Below, piece after piece: positions 8,439-17,582 of a stretch of DNA of 64,000 bases (its first letter is position 1; each line of letters opens with the position of its first letter). A program made the translations under genes and the position numbers. The notes beneath the pieces were generated by a model. The model had not been told where the DNA came from. It made no database searches and worked only from the letters and a program-made list of their open reading frames with translations. Origin of the DNA: Pseudomonas sp. Irchel s3h17 (lineage in GTDB: Bacteria > Pseudomonadota > Gammaproteobacteria > Pseudomonadales > Pseudomonadaceae); the NCBI RefSeq assembly GCF_900187505.1, contig NZ_FYDL01000019.1:18017-82016 (forward strand), in the 5' to 3' direction.

Positions 8439-9023
8439 ATGAACTATCTCGCACATCTTCACCTCGGTGGCCAGCGTCCCGGTCAATTGCTCGGCAGTTT
8501 GTATGGCGATTTTGTCAAAGGCCGGCTGCATGGGCAGTTCAACCCGGAGATCGAGCACGCCATCACCCTGCATCGACAAATCGATGTGTTCACCGACCGC
8601 CATGTGCTGGTGGATGTCGCGTTGTCGCGATTTACCCTGACTCGGCGGCGTTATGCCGGGATCGTGCTCGATGTGTTTTTCGACCACTGCCTGGCGCGGG
8701 ACTGGGCGCTGTACGCCGACTCATCGCTTGCGCATTTCACCGCGGATGTTTACCGAGTGCTTGCCGCCGAACCACAGTTGCCGGGGCGGCTGGCGCAGAT
8801 CGCGCCGTACATGGCCGCGGATGACTGGCTGGGTTCGTACCGGGAGTTTGCGGTGCTGGATCAGGTGTTGCGCGGGATCTCGCGACGCTTGTCGCGCCCG
8901 GAAGAACTGGCGGCGGCGATGCAGGAGCTGGAGCGGTTGTATGAACCGTTGAGCGAGGACTTTCGGTTGTTCTATCCGCAGCTCCAGGCGTTTGCGCACA
9001 ACCATCTGACAGCACCGCGTTGA
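8439..9023 (+). CDS. acpH: Acyl carrier protein phosphodiesterase
   Basis: AcpH removes the 4'-phosphopantetheine group from holo-ACP. The 194-residue product has the length of E. coli AcpH (193) and its conserved blocks: MNYLAHLHL at the start, GSLYGDFVKG (about 19-28), HRQIDVFTDRH (about 45-55) with metal-binding His/Asp residues of the HD-like fold, and VLDVFFDHCLARDW (about 76-89). The gene is divergent from arsR and stands alone, closed by a strong terminator directly after its stop. Confidence 0.92.
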   Translation: MNYLAHLHLGGQRPGQLLGSLYGDFVKGRLHGQFNPEIEHAITLHRQIDVFTDRHVLVDVALSRFTLTRRRYAGIVLDVFFDHCLARDWALYADSSLAHFTADVYRVLAAEPQLPGRLAQIAPYMAADDWLGSYREFAVLDQVLRGISRRLSRPEELAAAMQELERLYEPLSEDFRLFYPQLQAFAHNHLTAPR

Positions 9024-9024
9024 T

Positions 9025-9062
9025 GTGGGAGAGCACCGCCTGGCGCTCTCCCACAGGGTTTT
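9025..9062 (+). terminator. Rho-independent terminator of acpH
   Basis: A perfect 10-bp stem GTGGGAGAGC/GCTCTCCCAC with a 10-nt loop begins 2 nt after the acpH stop and is followed by AGGGTTTTT. Confidence 0.88.
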
Positions 9063-9083
9063 TGTACCCGCTGGGAGCCTGTG

Positions 9084-9881
9084 TCAGGCAGCGATGGCCG
9101 GGCGCGAAGGGACGGGTTGTGCTGGTTTTGGAACTTCACCGAACAACACCCTTTGCACCGCCTGCTGTGCGGCGAACGCCAGTGCCGCCCGTTCCTGGCC
9201 GTGGCAGGCAATCGGTTTGAGCAGGTGGATATGCACGTCGCCCTGATCGTTGGCGAACAGGCGCATCAGATGTGAAAGCAGATCGTCGTCACCGATGAAG
9301 GGGGCCAGCGTATCAATCTGGCCATCACGCAGGTAACGAATGGCCACCGGTTGCAGCGCCACGTCCGCGTCGATGGCCGCCGACAACAAGCGACCATGGA
9401 AGGTGCGCAACGAGCGGCCATCGGTGGTCGTGCCTTCTGGGAATATCACCAACGGGTGTTGGTGCTCCAGATGGCGACTCATCTGTTTGCGCACCAGTTG
9501 GCTGTCACCCGCGCCCCGGCGAATGAACAGGCTGCCGGCCTTGGCGGCGAGCCAGCCGGCAACCGGCCAGGTGCGCACTTCGGCCTTGGACAGGAACGAC
9601 AGGGGCGTGAGCATGCCCAGCAAGGGGATGTCGGTCCAGGACACGTGGTTGCTGACCCAGAGCATCGGCCGTTGCGGCACGTCACCGTGCACCGTGACGC
9701 GAAACGGCAGGGCATTGCTCAGGCGGGTCATGAAAAAACGCGACCAGCGTTGGCGCCGCACCATGGAGTTGGCCAGGCCCATGCGTTCGAACAGGCCGAA
9801 CAGTGCGGCCATGCTCAGGCCCAGCGCCACCACCAGTAGCACTCGCGCAATTCGCGCGTACACCCGCAGGCGGCTCATCAT
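9084..9881 (-). CDS. olsA: Lyso-ornithine lipid O-acyltransferase
   Basis: OlsA is a PlsC-type acyltransferase that adds the second fatty acid to lyso-ornithine lipid at the inner membrane. The 265-residue protein has an N-terminal membrane helix (ARVLLVVALGLSMAALFGLF), the catalytic HX4D motif in SNHVSWTD and the acceptor-binding FPEGTTTDG block. Its ATG overlaps the olsB stop as ATGA, indicating translational coupling, so the pair is the usual olsBA operon. Ornithine lipids replace phospholipids under phosphate limitation; no Pho box was recognised with confidence. A tail rich in Pro and Ala ends the protein. Confidence 0.92.
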   Translation of the reverse strand: MMSRLRVYARIARVLLVVALGLSMAALFGLFERMGLANSMVRRQRWSRFFMTRLSNALPFRVTVHGDVPQRPMLWVSNHVSWTDIPLLGMLTPLSFLSKAEVRTWPVAGWLAAKAGSLFIRRGAGDSQLVRKQMSRHLEHQHPLVIFPEGTTTDGRSLRTFHGRLLSAAIDADVALQPVAIRYLRDGQIDTLAPFIGDDDLLSHLMRLFANDQGDVHIHLLKPIACHGQERAALAFAAQQAVQRVLFGEVPKPAQPVPSRPAIAA

Positions 9882-10633
9882 ACGGCCGCCTTGAAGTGCT
9901 TGGCGTAACGCGGGCATAACTCATCGCGCTTGAGCAGGATGAACACGTCGGCGACCTGGAAGTCCTCGTCCCAGCACGGTTCGCCACAGATCTTCGCGCC
10001 CAGGCGCATGTAGGCCTTGAGCAGTGGAGGCATTTCGGCAATCACGTTGGACGGGATGTCCAGTCTCGGCAGTGGTTTCTTCGGCTCGGCGCGCAGATGG
10101 TCGGTGCACAGGTAGCGTTCGCGCAGGCGCTGCATGATTGCCTGGGCCTGGATCCCACCGTCCTGCATCGGAATGCTCGCGCAACCCATCAGGTAGCTGT
10201 AGCCGCCCTGGTTCAGCACTTCGGCCAGTTCGCCCCACAGGACGGCGATGGTGCCACCGTTGCGGTAGGCCGGGTCGACGCAGGTCCGCCCGATCTCCAG
10301 GATCGGGCCTTGCAGGTGCACCAGGCCATGCAGGCTGAATTCTTCTTCGCTGTAGAAACGCCCCAGGCTGCTGGCGGCCTGGTGGTCGAGCAGACGGGTG
10401 GTGGCCACCAGGCGCCCGGTGCTCAAGTCACGGACTCCGATGTGGGTGCAATGAACGTCATAGTCATCCATGTCCAGGCCCCGTTCCGCGCCTTTGAGTT
10501 TGGCGTTGAACTCGCCGCTGAATACGCTGAAACGCAGGGCCTGGGCTTGCTGCAGCGCCTGGGGGCCGATCAGGCGTTCGGCTTGCAGGCGGCGTTCAGT
10601 GCCGGTGTCGCTGATGCGTGCGATCTGAGTCAT
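9878..10633 (-). CDS. olsB: L-ornithine N(alpha)-acyltransferase
   Basis: OlsB transfers a 3-hydroxyacyl group from ACP to the alpha-amino group of ornithine, the first step of ornithine lipid synthesis. The 251-residue protein is a GNAT-fold acyltransferase of the hemolysin/OlsB family; conserved blocks are ALRFSVFSGEF, EIGRTCVDPAYRNGGTIAVLWGELA and YSYLMGCASIPM. The start at 10633 (MTQIARISDTG) has GGAG 8 nt upstream; the longer reading to 10729 adds 32 residues without family support. It overlaps olsA by 4 nt. The C-terminus is conserved to the end (VADVFILLKRDEL). Confidence 0.92.
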   Translation of the reverse strand: MTQIARISDTGTERRLQAERLIGPQALQQAQALRFSVFSGEFNAKLKGAERGLDMDDYDVHCTHIGVRDLSTGRLVATTRLLDHQAASSLGRFYSEEEFSLHGLVHLQGPILEIGRTCVDPAYRNGGTIAVLWGELAEVLNQGGYSYLMGCASIPMQDGGIQAQAIMQRLRERYLCTDHLRAEPKKPLPRLDIPSNVIAEMPPLLKAYMRLGAKICGEPCWDEDFQVADVFILLKRDELCPRYAKHFKAAV

Positions 10634-10773
10634 TGCGAGTCTCCGTACGGGCTGCGCACCCATCGTGGGTTGCAGTCGATCGACTTTGTTGTGCAAAGTC
10701 AGGCTATGTAGCCCCGGTGTCATCGCCATGAAGTTTTGGTGATGCTTGTGTGACAGCCCTTGAGGACCCCGTT

Positions 10774-11661
10774 ATGCCTTGGCAAGCCCTGTTGAACTGC
10801 ACTGCGCGACTGCCCGCAAACCCTGACCTGGCCGAGGGTTACGCGAATTTGCTGGACCTCCTGGGCGGGGTCTCGCCCTTCGAGTTGGCGGTGCGCGGCG
10901 GGCGCATGATGGCGACGCCCGGGCAGGCCTTCCTGGTGGGGTACCAGGCCGCGTTGCGCATGTTATGGCCCAGCGCACCGCACAGTCTGGGTGCCTTGTG
11001 TGCGACCGAACAGCGCAGCCTGCGGCCGGCCGACATGCAAACCCGCCTGGCCGACTTGCGCTTGAGCGGGCGCAAGGATTTCGTTACCGCGGGCAATGCG
11101 GCGGACTGGATGCTGGTGGCAGCGCGCAGCGAGGAGGTGGGCGAGGCTCCCCGCTTGAGCCTGGCGGTGGTGTACCGTGGTGAGTCTGGCGTCCGGGTGG
11201 AAAAATTGCCGGCGATACCGTTGATGCCGGACATCAGCCACGGTCGGCTGTACCTTGAAAACGCCGCCTGTGAGCTGTTGGCCGGCGATGGCTGGGATGC
11301 CTACGTCAAGCCTTTCAGGACCCTCGAAGACCTCTATGTGCTCAGCGCCATGAGCGCCTGGCTGTATGGTGTCGGCCAGGACTGTGGCTGGACGCAATCG
11401 CTGCAACTGCAACTGCTGGCGCTGCTGGCCGGGTGCGCGGAAGCCAGTCGCCAGCCACCCGACAGCCGCGCCAGCCATGTGCTGCTGGGTGGCCTGTTCG
11501 CGCAGTTCGACGGTTTGAAGGCGACGCTCAATGCAGCCTTTGCCGCTGGCCCCGCCGAGTGGGCGGCGCTGTGGGCAAGGGATCAGGCGGTGCTGGATCT
11601 GGCGGCAGGGGCCAGGGCCAAGCGGTTGGCCAAGGCGTTGGCGGATGTTTCGTTGACGTGA
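10774..11661 (+). CDS. Acyl-CoA dehydrogenase-like protein, short
   Basis: The 295-residue product has a middle-domain acyl-CoA dehydrogenase pattern: LCATEQRSLRPADMQTRLADLRLSGRK followed by a hydrophobic strand DWMLVAARS, resembling the FAD-binding TEP...G.K.f.t.a..AD.....A.s block. The rest of the family (N-terminal helical domain and the C-terminal FAD/four-helix bundle with catalytic Glu) is not clearly recognisable, and 295 residues is well short of the usual 380 or more. The ATG at 10774 has GAGG 8 nt upstream; a GTG at 10750 is possible. Similar short ACAD-like proteins occur in pseudomonads, but whether this one is enzymatically active is doubtful. It stands alone, divergent from olsB. 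Confidence 0.6.
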   Translation: MPWQALLNCTARLPANPDLAEGYANLLDLLGGVSPFELAVRGGRMMATPGQAFLVGYQAALRMLWPSAPHSLGALCATEQRSLRPADMQTRLADLRLSGRKDFVTAGNAADWMLVAARSEEVGEAPRLSLAVVYRGESGVRVEKLPAIPLMPDISHGRLYLENAACELLAGDGWDAYVKPFRTLEDLYVLSAMSAWLYGVGQDCGWTQSLQLQLLALLAGCAEASRQPPDSRASHVLLGGLFAQFDGLKATLNAAFAAGPAEWAALWARDQAVLDLAAGARAKRLAKALADVSLT

Positions 11662-11744
11662 CGAGCCAGGTCGCGAACCACCTGATTTCGAACTGTCATT
11701 GATCTCGACTAGGCTCAGCAGATTCAATTCGCCGAGCCCTCGTC

Positions 11745-12839
11745 ATGTTCAAAGGCTTGTCCCTGCTGTTGATGCTATTGGTCAGCTGTTCGGTGTGCGC
11801 CGAAAGCTGGCCCACTGATCAATGGCCACCTGGCTCCAAGGTCAGCGGGCCTGCGCTTCAAGCGCTGGAGGATTACGCCTTTGCCCCTCGGGACGACGCC
11901 ACCCGCAAAGGCATTCGCACCGATGCCTTGCTGGTGATTCGCGACGGCCAGTTGATCTATGAACGCTACGCCGGCCTCACGACCGCCGACACTCCGCACC
12001 TGACCTGGTCGGTCAGCAAGAGCCTGCTGGCCGCCCTGCTGGGGGTGGCCTATGGCGAAGGGGTGTTGCGGTTGCAGGACCCGGTCGCGAAGTTTTATCC
12101 ACCGATGCAGCGTCATCCGGGCGTGACCCTTGCCGATCTGTTGCACTGGGCATCGGGGCTGGACTGGCAGGAAGATTACGAGTACGCACCGCTGAACTCT
12201 TCCGTGGTGGCCATGCTGTATACCCGCGGTCACGCCGACATGGCCGCCTTTACGGCCGGCCATGACCCGTTCAGCCCGCCGGGCCAGCACTTTCGTTACT
12301 CCAGCGGCGACAGCAATCTGTTGGCCGCCGCGCTCAAGGCCATGGTGGGGGCGCAACGATATGCCGACTATCCCTGGCGTGCGCTGTTCGAGCCGCTGGG
12401 GATCCGCAGCGCGGTGTGGGAAACCGATGCCAGCGGCACTTTTGTTGCTTCGTCCTATGTCTACATGACGGCCCGTGACCTGGCGCGTATCGGCCTGCTG
12501 ATGCAGCGCAACGGTCGGTGGGGCGAGGACCAGTTATTGCCCAGGGACTGGGTGGCGTTCAGTCTCCAGCCATTCGCCGGGTACCGGGCCCATCAGGACG
12601 CTGCGGTACCCGGGGGACATTGGTGGCTCAACCGGGCGGTTGATGGTGCGCCAAGACCCTGGCCGGACGCGCCCGAAGCGACCTTCGCCGCCCTGGGACA
12701 CTGGGGGCAGGCGCTGTATGTGCTGCCCGGTGAAAACCTGGTGATCGTGCGTTATGGCGATGACCGTGATGGCAGTTATCGGCACAACGAATTGCTCAAG
12801 CGTGCGCTGGCGGCCTTTGCGCAGAAGGCGCGGCCATGA
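11745..12839 (+). CDS. Serine hydrolase of the class C beta-lactamase/penicillin-binding family
   Basis: The 364-residue protein has a signal peptide (MFKGLSLLLMLLVSCSVCAES, cleaved near CA-E) and so acts outside the cytoplasm. Beta-lactamase-fold motifs are visible: Ser89-V-S-Lys92 as the SxxK nucleophile motif, YSSGDSN (about 185-191) as the second motif, and GHWGQ near the C-terminus in place of KTG. This set fits 6-aminohexanoate-dimer hydrolase/EstB-like esterases better than true AmpC. The next small gene overlaps its stop by 4 nt, so they are translated together. Substrate unknown. Confidence 0.85.
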   Translation: MFKGLSLLLMLLVSCSVCAESWPTDQWPPGSKVSGPALQALEDYAFAPRDDATRKGIRTDALLVIRDGQLIYERYAGLTTADTPHLTWSVSKSLLAALLGVAYGEGVLRLQDPVAKFYPPMQRHPGVTLADLLHWASGLDWQEDYEYAPLNSSVVAMLYTRGHADMAAFTAGHDPFSPPGQHFRYSSGDSNLLAAALKAMVGAQRYADYPWRALFEPLGIRSAVWETDASGTFVASSYVYMTARDLARIGLLMQRNGRWGEDQLLPRDWVAFSLQPFAGYRAHQDAAVPGGHWWLNRAVDGAPRPWPDAPEATFAALGHWGQALYVLPGENLVIVRYGDDRDGSYRHNELLKRALAAFAQKARP

Positions 12840-13162
12840 CGCGCGGTTTCGTTCGCCGACGACCCTGGCTCACGTTGGTGTGGGTCGCGGTGCTCGTGCT
12901 GCTGGGGTGGGGCTGGCAGCAGCGGGTCGCATTATGGGCGTTCCCGGACATCATCAGCGCCTACACCGCCAAGGAGTATTGTTCGTGCCGCTATGTGGCT
13001 CATCAGCCAGCGGACTATTGCCTGGGCTATGTGAAGCAGTACGTGCCCATCAACGGGTTCATCGATGACGCCGAGCGTAAGCGGGTCACGGCCAGTGGCA
13101 TGGGGCGCAGCAACACGGCGGCCTGGCTCGGTGCCCGCCAGGGCTGCCGCTTGACGCCCTAG
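12836..13162 (+). CDS. Conserved small membrane-anchored protein
   Basis: The 108-residue product has one N-terminal hydrophobic segment (LTLVWVAVLVLLGWGWQQ) and a periplasmic part with four cysteines (EYCSCRY, YCLGYV, GCRLTP) that could form two disulfides. The segment ASGMGRSNTAAWLGARQGCRL resembles the tail of proteins annotated in pseudomonads as amidase-like, but no catalytic triad is visible and I give no function. It overlaps the upstream serine hydrolase by ATGA, so the two probably act together. Confidence 0.75.
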   Translation: MTRGFVRRRPWLTLVWVAVLVLLGWGWQQRVALWAFPDIISAYTAKEYCSCRYVAHQPADYCLGYVKQYVPINGFIDDAERKRVTASGMGRSNTAAWLGARQGCRLTP

Positions 13163-13246
13163 GCCTCGCTCTTTTGCCCGCTGCTGTTTGCAAGCGCCTC
13201 GACTCAGGCTAAGGTTCGGCTCAGGTTTACTTGCCCATGAGTCTCT

Positions 13247-13837
13247 ATGTTCAAGCGGTTCTGCTGCACCTCCCTGGCCTGCTTGCCGTTGCTGTTGGCA
13301 ACCGTGCCGGCCCACGCCAATTGGTATCTGGACGGTGAGTCTTCACGACTGTCGTTCGTGTCCACCAAGAACACCAATATCTCCGAAGTTCAGCGCTTTC
13401 TGGTGCTGCACGGTCAGGTCGATCCCAAGGGGCTGGCGCAAGTCGAGGTCGAGCTGGAGTCGATCAACAGCGGCATTCCGCTACGCGATGAGCGTATGCG
13501 CAAGGAACTGTTCGAGATACAGGCCTTTCCCGAAGCCCTGATCACGGCTCAGATCGATCTGCGACCGATCAACGACCTGGCCTCCGGCGCGCAACTGGAG
13601 TTGCGCTTGCCGCTGACCGTCAGCCTTCACGGCCAACAACACCAGTACAACGCCGAGCTGTTGGCGACCCGCCTGGATGACCGACGCTTTCAGGTGGTCA
13701 CCCTTGAGCCCGTGGTCATCAGCGCCGAGGATTTCAATCTTGCCCCGGGGCTTGAGCGCTTGCGCCAGGTTGCCGGTTTGTCGGCGATCAGCCTGTCGGT
13801 ACCGGTGGGCGCGGTACTGATTTTTACGGCGCGCTGA
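13247..13837 (+). CDS. YceI-family periplasmic protein
   Basis: The 196-residue protein begins with a signal peptide (CCTSLACLPLLLATVPAHA, mature start NWYLDG). The mature part opens with WYLDGESSRLSFVSTKNTNISEVQRF, the lipocalin-like first strands of YceI proteins, and continues with the INSGIPLRDERMRKELF block and paired strands. YceI proteins bind polyisoprenoids or other lipids in a beta-barrel; the ligand here is unknown. Its stop is 1 nt from the start of the downstream cardiolipin synthase, pointing to a shared envelope-lipid context. Confidence 0.88.
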   Translation: MFKRFCCTSLACLPLLLATVPAHANWYLDGESSRLSFVSTKNTNISEVQRFLVLHGQVDPKGLAQVEVELESINSGIPLRDERMRKELFEIQAFPEALITAQIDLRPINDLASGAQLELRLPLTVSLHGQQHQYNAELLATRLDDRRFQVVTLEPVVISAEDFNLAPGLERLRQVAGLSAISLSVPVGAVLIFTAR

Positions 13838-13838
13838 C

Positions 13839-14996
13839 ATGCGCGGCGCAGTGTTCCCCTGGCGCGACGGCAACCGTTATGAGCTGCTGATCGATGGCCC
13901 GCAATTCTTTCCGCGAATGCTGGTGGCGATTGCCCGCGCCCAGGAACAAGTCGAACTGGAGCTCTACCTGGTGGAGGCGGGGGCGTGTGCCGAAGCCATG
14001 GTCCAGGCGCTGGTGCAGGCCGCCGAGCGCGGCGTGCGTGTGCGCTGCCTGTTCGATGACTATGGCAGCCTGGCGTTTACCCTGAGCCTGCGTCAGCGGC
14101 TGATGGCCGCCGGTGTCGAGCTGCGGTTTTACAATCGCCTGAACTGGCGGCGCTGGTTGGGCAACTTCTACCGCGATCACCGCAAATTGCTATTGGTCGA
14201 TCAGACGCTGGCGGTGGTCGGGGGCACCGGTGTCACGGATGAATTCTGGACGCCGGGGCACGACACCAGCGAGTGGCATGAGGTGATGGTGGAAATCAGC
14301 GGCCCCCTGGTGCTCGACTGGCAGTTGCTGTTTGACCGGCAATGGATCGCCAACCGTCACCGTCGAGCCTGGAAACCCGCCGCGCACTTCGGTTTGCCGC
14401 GCCTGCCCCGGGTGCCGTCAGCGGGGCAGGGCATGGGGCGTGTGGCGTACGCCGACGCCGGTCAGCACCGGGACATCCTGCAGTCGCTGTTCCGTGCCTT
14501 GAACAGCGGTCAGCAGCGGATCTGGCTGGCCACGCCGTATTTCCTGCCGACCTGGAAGGTCCGCCGCTCGCTGCGCAAGGCTGCCGCACGGGGCATCGAT
14601 GTACGCCTGCTACTCACCGGGCCGCGTACCGATCACCCATCGGTGCGTTACGCCGGGCATCGCTACTACCCACGACTGCTCAAGGCCGGCGTGAAAATTT
14701 TCGAGTACCAGCCGTGTTTCCTGCACCTGAAGATGGTCCTGGTGGATGACTGGGTCAGCATCGGCTCATGCAATTTCGATCACTGGAATCTGCGCTTCAA
14801 CCTGGAAGCCAATCTGGAGGCCATCGATCCGGCGCTGACGCTGGCGGTGGCGAGGAGCTTCGAGAACGACTTTGCCTTGAGTCAGCGGGTCAGTCTGGAG
14901 GAATGGCAACGGCGACCGTTGTGGAAGCGGGTCAAGCAGCGGGTGTGGGGATGGGTGGACCGGGTGGTGGTCAATCTGCTGGATCGGCGGGGCTGA
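13839..14996 (+). CDS. clsB: Cardiolipin synthase-like phospholipase D family protein (ClsB type)
   Basis: The 385-residue protein has two HKD motifs: His114-x-Lys116-x4-Asp121 in RDHRKLLLVD and His296-x-Lys298-x4-Asp303 in LHLKMVLVDD, both followed by the GGTG/GSCNFD segments of the family. It lacks the N-terminal transmembrane helices of ClsA, matching the shorter ClsB group, with a basic C-terminal tail likely to associate with the membrane. It should make cardiolipin or a related phosphatidyl product. It lies 1 nt after the YceI gene in an operon and is followed by a REPIN. Confidence 0.85.
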   Translation: MRGAVFPWRDGNRYELLIDGPQFFPRMLVAIARAQEQVELELYLVEAGACAEAMVQALVQAAERGVRVRCLFDDYGSLAFTLSLRQRLMAAGVELRFYNRLNWRRWLGNFYRDHRKLLLVDQTLAVVGGTGVTDEFWTPGHDTSEWHEVMVEISGPLVLDWQLLFDRQWIANRHRRAWKPAAHFGLPRLPRVPSAGQGMGRVAYADAGQHRDILQSLFRALNSGQQRIWLATPYFLPTWKVRRSLRKAAARGIDVRLLLTGPRTDHPSVRYAGHRYYPRLLKAGVKIFEYQPCFLHLKMVLVDDWVSIGSCNFDHWNLRFNLEANLEAIDPALTLAVARSFENDFALSQRVSLEEWQRRPLWKRVKQRVWGWVDRVVVNLLDRRG

Positions 14997-15089
14997 ACTC
15001 AGCCTCCCAAACACCGCAAGCCTGTGGGGAGTCATGGTCTCGGTCGCATGGCTGCTTTGTCAGGCGCGGGGATGCCGAACACGTGTCCC

Positions 15090-15277
15090 GTGGCGAGCGA
15101 GCGAGCTTGCTCGCGCTGGGCTGCGCAGCAGCCCCAAAACCGGTCACCGAGTGTTACCTGAAAGACTGCGATCGTCTTGTTGGGGGCGCTTCGCGCACCA
15201 GCGCGAGCAAGCTCGCTCGCCACATCACGGCGTGAGTACATCGGCGGTCATTGTAGGAGCGAGCAAGCTCGCTCCTA
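15090..15277. repeat. REPIN (inverted REP pair) plus a single REP palindrome
   Basis: The first arm starts GTGGCGAGCGAGCGAGCTTG at 15090 and the second ends GCTCGCTCGCCAC at 15222, together forming an inverted REP pair of the Pseudomonas REPIN type. The arms use the core GCGAGC-TT/AA-GCTCGC. The left arm carries an extra 4-nt GCGA repeat. A separate perfect palindrome with 11-bp arms (TAGGAGCGAGC-AA-GCTCGCTCCTA) lies at 15254-15277. These fill the gap between clsB and bglX; no gene is seen. Confidence 0.85.
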
Positions 15278-15290
15278 CCGTTGATGTGCG

Positions 15291-17582
15291 TTAAAGCAAC
15301 TCGAAGCTCTGTTGCGTCACGTCCGCGGAGTCGAGGCCGATCTGCACGTTGAACGTGCCAGGCTCTGCCGCGTACTTGAGCTGGTTGTTGTAGAACTTCA
15401 GGTCGTTCTCTTCGATGTTGAAGTGAATGACTTTCTGTTCCCCGGCCGTGAGCATCACCTTCTGGAAGTTCTTCAGCTCCTTGATCGGGCGGATCATCGA
15501 ACCGGTGACATCCTGGAGGTACAACTGCACCACGGTTTCGCCGTCGCGCTTGCCGGTGTTCTTGACGGTGACGCGGGCATCGATCTTGCCGGTCTTGTTC
15601 AGTGTGGTCGACGACAAGGCCATGTCCGCCAGGCTGAAGCGGGTGTAGCTGAGGCCGTAGCCAAACGGATACAGGGGGCCGGTGGTGTCATCGAAGTATT
15701 GCGAGGTGTAGTTGCCTGGCTTGCCGGGGGTAAACGGGCGGCCGATGGTCAGGTGGTTGTAGTAGGTCGGAATCTGCCCCACCGAACGCGGGAAGCTGAT
15801 AGGCAGCTTGCCGGACGGGTTGTAGTCGCCGAACAGCACGTCCGCGATGGCGTTGCCGCCTTCGGTGCCACTGAACCAGGTTTCGAGGATCGCATCGGCC
15901 TGTTCGTTTTCTTCCAGAATCGTCAGCGGCCGGCCGTTCATCAGCACCAGTACCAGCGGTTTGCCGGTGGCCTTGAGGGCCTTGATCAGGTCGCGCTGGT
16001 TGCTCGGGATGTTCAGGTCGGTGCGGCTCGACGATTCGTGGGACATGCCACGGGATTCGCCCACGGCCGCGACGATGACGTCAGCCTGCTGCGCGGCTTT
16101 CACCGCTTCGTCGATCATGACCTGCGCCGAGCGCGGGTCGTCGACCACTTCCGGGGCATCGAAGTTGAGGAAGTTCAGGTAATCGACGACTTTCTTGTCC
16201 GAGGTGATGTTGGCGCCACGGGCGTAGGTCAGGCTGGCCTGATCACCGAGGGCGCGGGTCATGCCGTCGAACAGGGTGACCGACTGCGCCGGGCGCCCGG
16301 CCGCCGCCCAACTGCCCATCATGTCGATCGGCGCCTTGGCCAGCGGGCCGACCAGGACAATCTTCGCGGTTTTCTTCAGGGGCAGGGTTTCGTTGTGGTT
16401 CTTCAGCAACACCATGCTGCGCCGGGCGACGTCGCGGGCTTCAGCGCGGTGCAGGCGGCTCTCGGCATAGGTGTCGGCCGGATCGTCCTCGGCCTTGCCA
16501 ATGCGCAGGTACGGGTCCTTGAACAGGCCCATGTCGTATTTGGCGCCGAGCACTTCACGCACTGCGCTGTCGATGTCGCTCTGCTGGATTTCGCCGGATT
16601 TGAGCAGGCTTGGCAGTTCCGTAGCGTAGAGCTTGTCGTTCATGCTCATGGCGATGCCGGCCTTGATTGCCAGCTTCGCTGCCTCACGGCCATCATGGGC
16701 CACACCGTGATTGATCAGCTCGAAAATCGCGCCATGGTCACTGACCGCCAGCCCCTTGAAGCCCCACTCCTTGCGCAGCAGGTCCTTCATCAGCCAGGTG
16801 TTGGCGGTGGCTGGCACGCCGTTGATCGAGTTCAGGGCCACCATCACGCCACCCGCGCCGGCATCAATCGCGGCGCGGTAGGGCGGCAGGTAGTCCTGGT
16901 ACATTTTGGCCGGGCTCATGTCCACGATGTTGTAGTCGCGACCGCCTTCCACCGCGCCATACAAGGCAAAGTGCTTGACGCTGGCCATGATGTTCTCGGC
17001 ACCGATCAGGCCGGTACCCTGGTAAGCCTTGACCATCACCTGGGCGATGCGCGATACCAGATAGGTGTCCTCGCCGAACCCTTCGGAGGTGCGGCCCCAG
17101 CGAGCGTCACGGGAGATGTCGACCATGGGCGCGAAGGTGATGTCGAGGCTGTCGGCGGCGGCTTCTTTTGCCGCAATGCGTCCGCTCAGGCCGATGGCGT
17201 CCATGTCCCAGCTCGAGGCCAGGGCCAGGGGGATCGGGAAAATCGTCCGGTGGCCGTGGATCACGTCGTAGGCAAAGAACATCGGGATCTTCAGCCGGCT
17301 GCGCATGGCGGCGTCCTGCATCGGACGGTTTTCCGGGCGGGTGATCGAGTTGAACGTACCGCCGATCTTGCCGGCGGCGATTTCCTGGCGGATCAGCTCG
17401 CGGGGCATTTCCGGGCCGATGCTGATCAGGCGCAATTGGCCGATCTTTTCGTCCAGGGTCATCTGCTTCATCAGGTTGCTGACGAAAGCGTCCTTGTTCT
17501 CAATCGCGGCAGGCTTTGTGTCGGCCAATACCGAGTGACTGGCCAGGCCGATGGTCAGGCCCAGCAAACACAGCTTCTTCAT
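15291..17582 (-). CDS. bglX: Periplasmic beta-glucosidase, GH3 family
   Basis: BglX hydrolyses beta-glucosides in the periplasm. The 763-residue protein has a signal peptide (MKKLCLLGLTIGLASHSVLA) and E. coli BglX length. The GH3 N-terminal barrel shows DVIHGHRTIFPIPLALASSWD, KHF at 203-205 and the nucleophile Asp282 in GLAVSDHGAIFELI. The C-terminal alpha/beta sandwich and fibronectin-III-like domain (VQLYLQDVTGSMIRP) are intact. The ATG at 17582 is chosen over a TTG five codons upstream. It is monocistronic, flanked by a REPIN downstream. Confidence 0.95.
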   Translation of the reverse strand: MKKLCLLGLTIGLASHSVLADTKPAAIENKDAFVSNLMKQMTLDEKIGQLRLISIGPEMPRELIRQEIAAGKIGGTFNSITRPENRPMQDAAMRSRLKIPMFFAYDVIHGHRTIFPIPLALASSWDMDAIGLSGRIAAKEAAADSLDITFAPMVDISRDARWGRTSEGFGEDTYLVSRIAQVMVKAYQGTGLIGAENIMASVKHFALYGAVEGGRDYNIVDMSPAKMYQDYLPPYRAAIDAGAGGVMVALNSINGVPATANTWLMKDLLRKEWGFKGLAVSDHGAIFELINHGVAHDGREAAKLAIKAGIAMSMNDKLYATELPSLLKSGEIQQSDIDSAVREVLGAKYDMGLFKDPYLRIGKAEDDPADTYAESRLHRAEARDVARRSMVLLKNHNETLPLKKTAKIVLVGPLAKAPIDMMGSWAAAGRPAQSVTLFDGMTRALGDQASLTYARGANITSDKKVVDYLNFLNFDAPEVVDDPRSAQVMIDEAVKAAQQADVIVAAVGESRGMSHESSSRTDLNIPSNQRDLIKALKATGKPLVLVLMNGRPLTILEENEQADAILETWFSGTEGGNAIADVLFGDYNPSGKLPISFPRSVGQIPTYYNHLTIGRPFTPGKPGNYTSQYFDDTTGPLYPFGYGLSYTRFSLADMALSSTTLNKTGKIDARVTVKNTGKRDGETVVQLYLQDVTGSMIRPIKELKNFQKVMLTAGEQKVIHFNIEENDLKFYNNQLKYAAEPGTFNVQIGLDSADVTQQSFELL

